Below, piece after piece: positions 37,034 to 40,970 of a stretch of 40,970 bases of DNA (positions within the stretch are counted from its first letter, which is position 1; each line of letters begins with the position of its first letter). Source of the DNA: a virus. The notes under the pieces were generated by a model. It saw only the letters and a program-made list of their open reading frames with translations. It was not told the origin of the DNA and did no database searches. Position numbers and translations under genes: made by a program. The DNA is taken from the IMG/VR virus record IMGVR_UViG_3300032046_000074, positions 1 to 40,970 of that record. One strand, 5' to 3'.

Positions 37034-38245
37034 CTATGCTTCAATTTCAAAAACTTTACTCAAAGGCTTTACCGCTGGGCGCTTGTCGCTATCCGGTACT
37101 AACGTCGTACCGCTGCTAGCGTTTGTAACGTGCTTCTCGATAAAGCCATTCGTCGCTTCGCCGTAAATGCCTTTCTTGCAAATCACTTTTTCTAGTTGCG
37201 CGGGCGACAGCAGCTTCGGCTTGGTGAAAGCGTCGGCGCTCCAATGCCTAGTAGCCGCTTCAGCCGCCGCCGCGTCTTCATCTATCCAGCGACGCGGCGA
37301 CTTCTTATCGACTAGTTTCCATCCGGCAATTTCGCCGCCGCATTTTAGAACGTGCTCAGCGTGTTTACGCAGTGCGTCGATAAAAGCCTCCAGCCGGTCG
37401 GCGACGTCTAACGCCCGACCTAGGTCGGGTACGCTCATTAGCTTTACTTCAGGTACGGATTCTACCCCCGCTTCGTCGCTGAAAACGATTTGCGCTTGTC
37501 GCATGGCATTTTCCTTTAACTCCGGGCAGGCCAAAGCAGCCGGACAAAACTTACACCAAGAACCGGCGGCTAATGGCGCGAGCGGGTCCTTAGTTCGTTT
37601 AACGCCTTCGCGAAATTTCTCGTCCCAGGTTAGCAGCCACTCCATGGTAAAAACTTCTGAACGCGTCGTCTCGCCTGAATGGTGGAACGCTCTAGGCTGA
37701 ATGATTACGAGCTCGACTTCGCTAAAATTGTGGTGGTACTGGTGCGATATCCCGAGCGCGTAGAAGGCTAGCTGCGGGTTACAGTCGCCTTCAAAGGTCG
37801 GCTCAACGGCTAAGCCAGCACCATATTTATAATCGATAACAGTAAGGCGGTCAAACTCACGCACAATAGCAGCGTCAAGAGTACCAAACTGGTCGTCGCA
37901 GGTAAACGGCGTAGCATCGACCTTTGTTTCGCAAAGTATTTCATCGTGTCTAGCCTGTTCAGTAATCCAGCTAACAGCGTCGAGCGCGTACTCGACCATA
38001 TCAAGCGGATAGGTTTTTAATGCAAGCCGCTTCGCAGCGGTTAAGTTCGTCCGATTCTTTAGCAGTAACTCTAGGCATGAATGCGCACGAGTACCTTCAG
38101 CGGCGTATTCGCTTTCCGGCGGCTCAGGCGCGGTAGCGCAAAGCGCAATCGAGCCCGGACAATTCAGCCATCTTAGGCTCCCCGACGCCGAATAGGTCGC
38201 ATGGGCTTTTTCTTCGCTAATTTTCTTTACGGCTTTCGTAACCAT
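37034..38245 (-). CDS. DUF2800 Cas4/RecB-like nuclease
   Basis: The 403-residue protein has a PD-(D/E)XK core, FGTLDAAIV followed by LTVIDYKYGAG (catalytic D...D-x-K), and QLAFYALG as the following helix. A Cys at LNCPGS (residue 29) and three in GSWCKFCPAALACPEL (about 247-256) match the four-Cys iron-sulfur pattern of Cas4/AddB proteins. It likely processes DNA ends in recombination. ATG 38245 lies inside the preceding gene (29-nt overlap), implying coupled translation. Confidence 0.85.
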   Translation of the reverse strand: MVTKAVKKISEEKAHATYSASGSLRWLNCPGSIALCATAPEPPESEYAAEGTRAHSCLELLLKNRTNLTAAKRLALKTYPLDMVEYALDAVSWITEQARHDEILCETKVDATPFTCDDQFGTLDAAIVREFDRLTVIDYKYGAGLAVEPTFEGDCNPQLAFYALGISHQYHHNFSEVELVIIQPRAFHHSGETTRSEVFTMEWLLTWDEKFREGVKRTKDPLAPLAAGSWCKFCPAALACPELKENAMRQAQIVFSDEAGVESVPEVKLMSVPDLGRALDVADRLEAFIDALRKHAEHVLKCGGEIAGWKLVDKKSPRRWIDEDAAAAEAATRHWSADAFTKPKLLSPAQLEKVICKKGIYGEATNGFIEKHVTNASSGTTLVPDSDKRPAVKPLSKVFEIEA

Positions 38246-38423
38246 CTAACAGATACTCCAATAGTTCATTCGTAATCGCGCCGCTTCGGTAGTCGTGTAT
38301 CACTTCGGCCAGGACGTCGATTAACGGTGTCTCGAACTTCGTCCCGGCTCGATGCATGTAAAGATACGCCGCGAGCTCTTCAAGCCGCTTAACCGCCGAC
38401 GGCGTTATCGACTGCATTAGCAT
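38217..38423 (-). CDS. Small helical protein before the DUF2800 gene
   Basis: The 68-residue protein (ITPSAVKRLEELAAYLYMHR, LIDVLAEVIHDYRSG, LLEYLLDGYESR) is all helical. GGGGA lies 5 nt before the ATG; the ATG overlaps the previous stop (TAATG). Its end overlaps the DUF2800 start by 29 nt. No family is recognised; a partner or regulator of the nuclease is possible. Confidence 0.5.
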   Translation of the reverse strand: MLMQSITPSAVKRLEELAAYLYMHRAGTKFETPLIDVLAEVIHDYRSGAITNELLEYLLDGYESRKEN

Positions 38424-38626
38424 TAGCGTCCCCTAGAGTTACTAACGAAGTTCTCGCGGCGCTCTTTCCCCTCGACGCTGCTACACTTTCGGCAGCGGTA
38501 ATGCAGCCCGTCTTTAGCGCGTATATTCTTAACGAAGCTAAAAAGCGGTAGCTCGCATTTACAGCGGGTACACGTTTTCAAAGCAGTAACGTCGCGAGGT
38601 CGTCTAATTACGGGCTGCGTTTGCAT
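38423..38626 (-). CDS. Small zinc-ribbon protein (HNH/EndoVII N-terminus-like)
   Basis: The 67-residue protein has KTCTRCKCELPLFSF and HYRCRKCSSVEG: two CxxC pairs in the arrangement found at the start of EndoVII- and HNH-type phage proteins, including the gene at 7028. No nuclease domain follows. It could be an independent zinc protein or what is left of an endonuclease. It lies between replication genes and is coupled to the next gene (TAATG). Confidence 0.55.
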   Translation of the reverse strand: MQTQPVIRRPRDVTALKTCTRCKCELPLFSFVKNIRAKDGLHYRCRKCSSVEGKERRENFVSNSRGR

Positions 38627-38627
38627 G

Positions 38628-39149
38628 TTAGAGCCTCAACGTCGCTAAGACAGCCGGGTAAGCTTCGACTGGAATTTCGCGGACGGCTCTTACACCAAGC
38701 TTTGACAGGACGGCTCCGGCTTTCTCGCGGCTATACTTCTTAGCGTACGCCTGAAACGCTGGGATAATATCGCCTTCAAGCGTTAGCTTTGATTTTGCGG
38801 CGACGGGCTCGTCGTCTAAGTCGGCGTCATACTCAACGTCGGCGGTTTCGTCGGCGGCTTCGGTTTCTTCGTCGTCCTCTTCAACGACCGGCGCGGCTTT
38901 CTTCTTAGCGGGCTTAGGCGCGGGCGCTCTTGCGGCTTCCATTTCCGCCTTGGTGCGACGATGGCGCTTTTGTTTTTCTTCGACGGCTTCGTCGGCGTCG
39001 ACTTCTTTAGAGATACCGGCGCGGGTTAGCATCGGCGTCGGCGTCGCCGACGCCGTCGCCGTCGCTTCGCTGGCTTCGTCGCCGTTTACTTTTCGGACTA
39101 CTTCGTTAATCTGCTCTTGCGTACCGGTAAACGTAACTGACACTTGCAT
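38628..39149 (-). CDS. Charged-linker protein of the replication module
   Basis: The 173-residue protein begins QVSVTFTGTQEQINEVVRKV, has an Ala/Thr stretch, a basic segment (KQKRHRRTKAEMEAA) and a strongly acidic segment (about 85-115), and ends with a helical domain: GDIIPAFQAYAKKYSREKAG, LSKLGVRAVREIPVEAYPAV. The end resembles small domains found at the C-terminus of phage replication accessory proteins. It lies next to the SNF2 helicase. A protein-protein or DNA-binding role is inferred. Confidence 0.5.
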   Translation of the reverse strand: MQVSVTFTGTQEQINEVVRKVNGDEASEATATASATPTPMLTRAGISKEVDADEAVEEKQKRHRRTKAEMEAARAPAPKPAKKKAAPVVEEDDEETEAADETADVEYDADLDDEPVAAKSKLTLEGDIIPAFQAYAKKYSREKAGAVLSKLGVRAVREIPVEAYPAVLATLRL

Positions 39150-39161
39150 GAATCAAACTCC

Positions 39162-40727
39162 CTAAATATGGTTTATAGAACGTTGTTTCCTAAGTAGCGT
39201 TTCGATTACCGCCTTGTCTATCGAATCCTTAAAGGCGACGTACTGGACTAGCACACTTGATCGCTGGCCGATTCGGTGAGCGCGGTCCGCCGCTTGCTGG
39301 TTAACACCAGGGACCCAGTCGAACTCGCAAAAGATTACGCGCGTCGCCTTGGTGAGTGTAAAGCCAATCCCCATGGCGACGTAGTTACCGATAATAATCC
39401 GGCGGTCTTTTGATGCCTGAAATTCTTTTACAATGTCTTGACGCTTATCGACAGCGACGTCGCCGGTAATTACGAAGGGCTTAAAGCTTGCGAGCTCGTC
39501 GCTTAGCTTTTTGATTACGTCCTTATGGTAGCCGAATATAATCAGGCTTTCATCGGTTTCGGCAATGAGCGCCTTTATATAGTCTATGATCGCTCCGGCT
39601 TTTTCGACGCCGAGTAGACGCCGGTACGTCGCTATGTGAAGGTCCTCGCCTAGCAGACCATTTTCAACCGTTAGCCGCTTCTTAATTAAGTCTTCAATAT
39701 TCGCGTAGGCGTCGCCTAGCTTAGAATCAAGCGAAGCAAGTCGCGGCGGCATATCGTCTGAAACGACGAATACTTCTTCAAGTTTTGGCGGTAAGTTAAG
39801 CAGGTGTTTTTTCTGTCGCAGCATGAATGGACCATTCGGAGCGATTACCCTAACCGCTAATTCTTTCACGTTCGACGCGCCGGTAAAATCCCAACCGTAT
39901 TCGTTACGGTGTCCGCCGCAGTAGCGACGACCGTAATCGAAGTAGCTCATGAAGTCTATACATTCAGGCGCGACCTTTGACAGCAGCGGGTAGAGCTCAA
40001 CGGGTCTATTTGGCATTGGCGTACCGCTCAAGTACACTTGACGCTCAAACAGGTCGACAATCCCTAGTACTTTCTTCGCGCCTAGTAGCGACTGCGTTCG
40101 CTGCGCTTCAGGGTTTTTAAATCGGTGAGCCTCGTCGATAAACAAAAGCCCGCGCTCTTTAATAAACGCCTTGATACGCGCAAGCGTTACCTCGCGGTTT
40201 AGTACGGAATCGGGGACAATCAAAACATCGTAAGCGTCGTAGGTACGGATGTTACCGGCGCTTGCTTTAAAGATCGCGACCTTAAGGCTAGGCGACCAGC
40301 GTTTAAATTCTTCGACGACGTTTTGCACCAAGAAAGGCGGGCTAATGTAAACCGTTTGACGCGCTAACACCTGCGCGATTATCGCCGCGCAAATGGTTTT
40401 CCCTAATCCTGGATCAAGCCCGAGGTAGCTGCGGTTACGCGACAGGGCGAAATTAATCGCTTCGATTTGGTGCGGTAGATATTCGTAGCCTTCAGGCGGT
40501 AACGGTAGCGGCTTAGTCCAGGGCGAAATTTCGATAATGGTTTGGTTTAATTTAGTTTTAGCAAATCCTATAGCGTACTCGCGCAGCCTAGCCGCTACCG
40601 CTAGATCGGTAGTATACCAAATCTTACGCTCACTGTCCCAACGAAAGCCCGCATCTTTAGCAAGACCGCGATCGGCAAACGCGCAGGAAAATATAAACGT
40701 TTCTTTATCGTAGGCTAACGCGGGCAA
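39162..40727 (-). CDS. SNF2-family DNA helicase/translocase
   Basis: The 521-residue protein (TTG start, GAGGAAAA about 6 nt upstream) has the SNF2 motifs: LDPGLGKT (I), LLFIDEAHRFKN (II), YLSGTPMPNRP (III), VAMGIGFTLTKATRVIFCEF (V) and QQAADRAHRIGQ (VI). Residues 1-45 hold a small beta module (FIFSCAFADRGLAKDAGFRWD, ERKIWYTTD) found at the start of phage SNF2 proteins and similar to DUF5710. It uses ATP to move along duplex DNA, for example for fork reversal or removal of bound proteins. It is the first gene of the minus-strand block. Confidence 0.9.
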   Translation of the reverse strand: MPALAYDKETFIFSCAFADRGLAKDAGFRWDSERKIWYTTDLAVAARLREYAIGFAKTKLNQTIIEISPWTKPLPLPPEGYEYLPHQIEAINFALSRNRSYLGLDPGLGKTICAAIIAQVLARQTVYISPPFLVQNVVEEFKRWSPSLKVAIFKASAGNIRTYDAYDVLIVPDSVLNREVTLARIKAFIKERGLLFIDEAHRFKNPEAQRTQSLLGAKKVLGIVDLFERQVYLSGTPMPNRPVELYPLLSKVAPECIDFMSYFDYGRRYCGGHRNEYGWDFTGASNVKELAVRVIAPNGPFMLRQKKHLLNLPPKLEEVFVVSDDMPPRLASLDSKLGDAYANIEDLIKKRLTVENGLLGEDLHIATYRRLLGVEKAGAIIDYIKALIAETDESLIIFGYHKDVIKKLSDELASFKPFVITGDVAVDKRQDIVKEFQASKDRRIIIGNYVAMGIGFTLTKATRVIFCEFDWVPGVNQQAADRAHRIGQRSSVLVQYVAFKDSIDKAVIETLLRKQRSINHI

Positions 40728-40903
40728 GACTGATTTTCCTCAAGACTAACGAGATATTTTTAGAACGTGAAACAAAACCTAAAGCATCTTTTTTATTCTG
40801 TCTAGCAGAAAATAATTTTTCTTCGGGTATAGACAGCCGCGAATTGAAGCGTTATGGTTTTCTACTCTTCAAAACTAGATTCTATTGGGAAGGCTTCGTA
40901 CCT
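40728..40903. promoter_or_regulatory. Divergent intergenic region, AT-rich
   Basis: This stretch of 176 nt separates the SNF2 gene (minus) from the small gene at 40904 (plus). It is rich in A and T and has an inverted repeat (TTGAAG 40844-40849 with CTTCAA 40867-40872). A plus-strand frame is open through it but has no ATG, GTG with a site, or TTG with a site. It is the natural place for divergent early promoters, yet no good -35/-10 pair was found. Confidence 0.45.
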
Positions 40904-40970
40904 ATGGACCGATTTAACGGCTTTGACGCCGCGTACCAGCGAATTGAAAAGACCGCAATCCAGACTTGGG
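40904..40970 (+). CDS. 5' part of a small unknown protein (continues at 1-110)
   Basis: ATG 40904 has GGGAAGG about 9 nt upstream. The frame (DRFNGFDAAYQRIEKTAIQTW) is open to the window's end and joins in frame to bases 1-110, giving 58 residues. The open frame reaches further upstream, but without a usual start codon. The product is helical and of unknown function, and would be the first gene of the plus-strand block. Confidence 0.58.
   Translation, partial: MDRFNGFDAAYQRIEKTAIQTW

Noticed and set aside
39039-39055. GC-rich hairpin CGGCGTC/GACGCCG
   Set aside because: It lies inside a low-complexity Ala/Thr coding stretch made of repeated GTCGCC-like words and has no T tract, so it is probably a by-product of codon use.
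1-40970. Prophage or temperate lifestyle, tRNA genes, CRISPR arrays
   Set aside because: No integrase, repressor pair, att-like duplication, tRNA cloverleaf or regularly spaced repeats were recognised on reading both strands by eye.

Overview
The window looks like the complete genome of a lytic-type tailed phage with a contractile tail (myovirus morphology), about 41 kb, opened at an arbitrary point of a circular or circularly permuted map. A small plus-strand gene runs off the right end (ATG at 40904) and its reading frame continues exactly into the fragment at bases 1-110. No integrase, CI-like repressor, tRNA or CRISPR was seen. The host is probably a Gram-negative bacterium: there is a peptidase endolysin without a wall-binding domain, two lipoprotein candidates, and a GT9-like (heptosyltransferase-type) enzyme. 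The order of structural families (DUF1073-type portal, MuF, DUF2213, DUF2184 capsid, DUF4054, DUF3383 sheath, gp25/gpJ/DUF2612) recalls AP22-like (Obolenskvirus-type) and Bcep-type myoviruses. That comparison is from memory, not from a search.

Layout. Plus strand, 0.1-29.8 kb: a PD-(D/E)XK-like nuclease and a ribbon-helix-helix protein; terminase small and large subunits; portal; head morphogenesis; protease/scaffold; decoration protein and major capsid, then a strong terminator; neck genes; a large fibre with a small antisense gene; tail terminator, sheath, tube, frameshifted tail-assembly chaperone and tape measure; baseplate (hub, spike, gp25, gpJ, DUF2612) with a glycosyltransferase inside it; tail fibres; lysis genes ending in an M15 peptidase. 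Minus strand, 40.7-29.8 kb: SNF2 helicase, several small proteins, Cas4-like DUF2800 nuclease, DUF2815 ssDNA-binding protein, an island of mobile endonucleases, small membrane proteins and an FkbM methyltransferase, a family-A DNA polymerase split into two genes, a small membrane protein and a lipoprotein. The two transcription directions converge at 29.8 kb and diverge at 40.7-40.9 kb.

How it works together. The minus-strand set supplies replication and recombination: exonuclease and polymerase halves, single-strand binding protein, RecB/Cas4-type nuclease, helicase. The plus-strand set packages DNA, builds head and contractile tail, and lyses the cell.

Most notable points: (1) the DNA polymerase is cut into exonuclease and polymerase genes by an HNH endonuclease gene joined by ATGA overlaps on both sides, with a paralogous HNH gene bracketing the exonuclease half; (2) eight mobile-endonuclease-type genes, most of them fitted without spacers into gene junctions, one an apparent nonsense pseudogene and one a chimera; (3) a canonical -1 slippery heptamer in the tail chaperone gene; (4) a nested scaffold start inside the protease gene and an apparent frameshift that cuts off its repeated C-terminus; (5) a start codon buried in a long inverted repeat; (6) beta-sandwich modules shared among different virion proteins.
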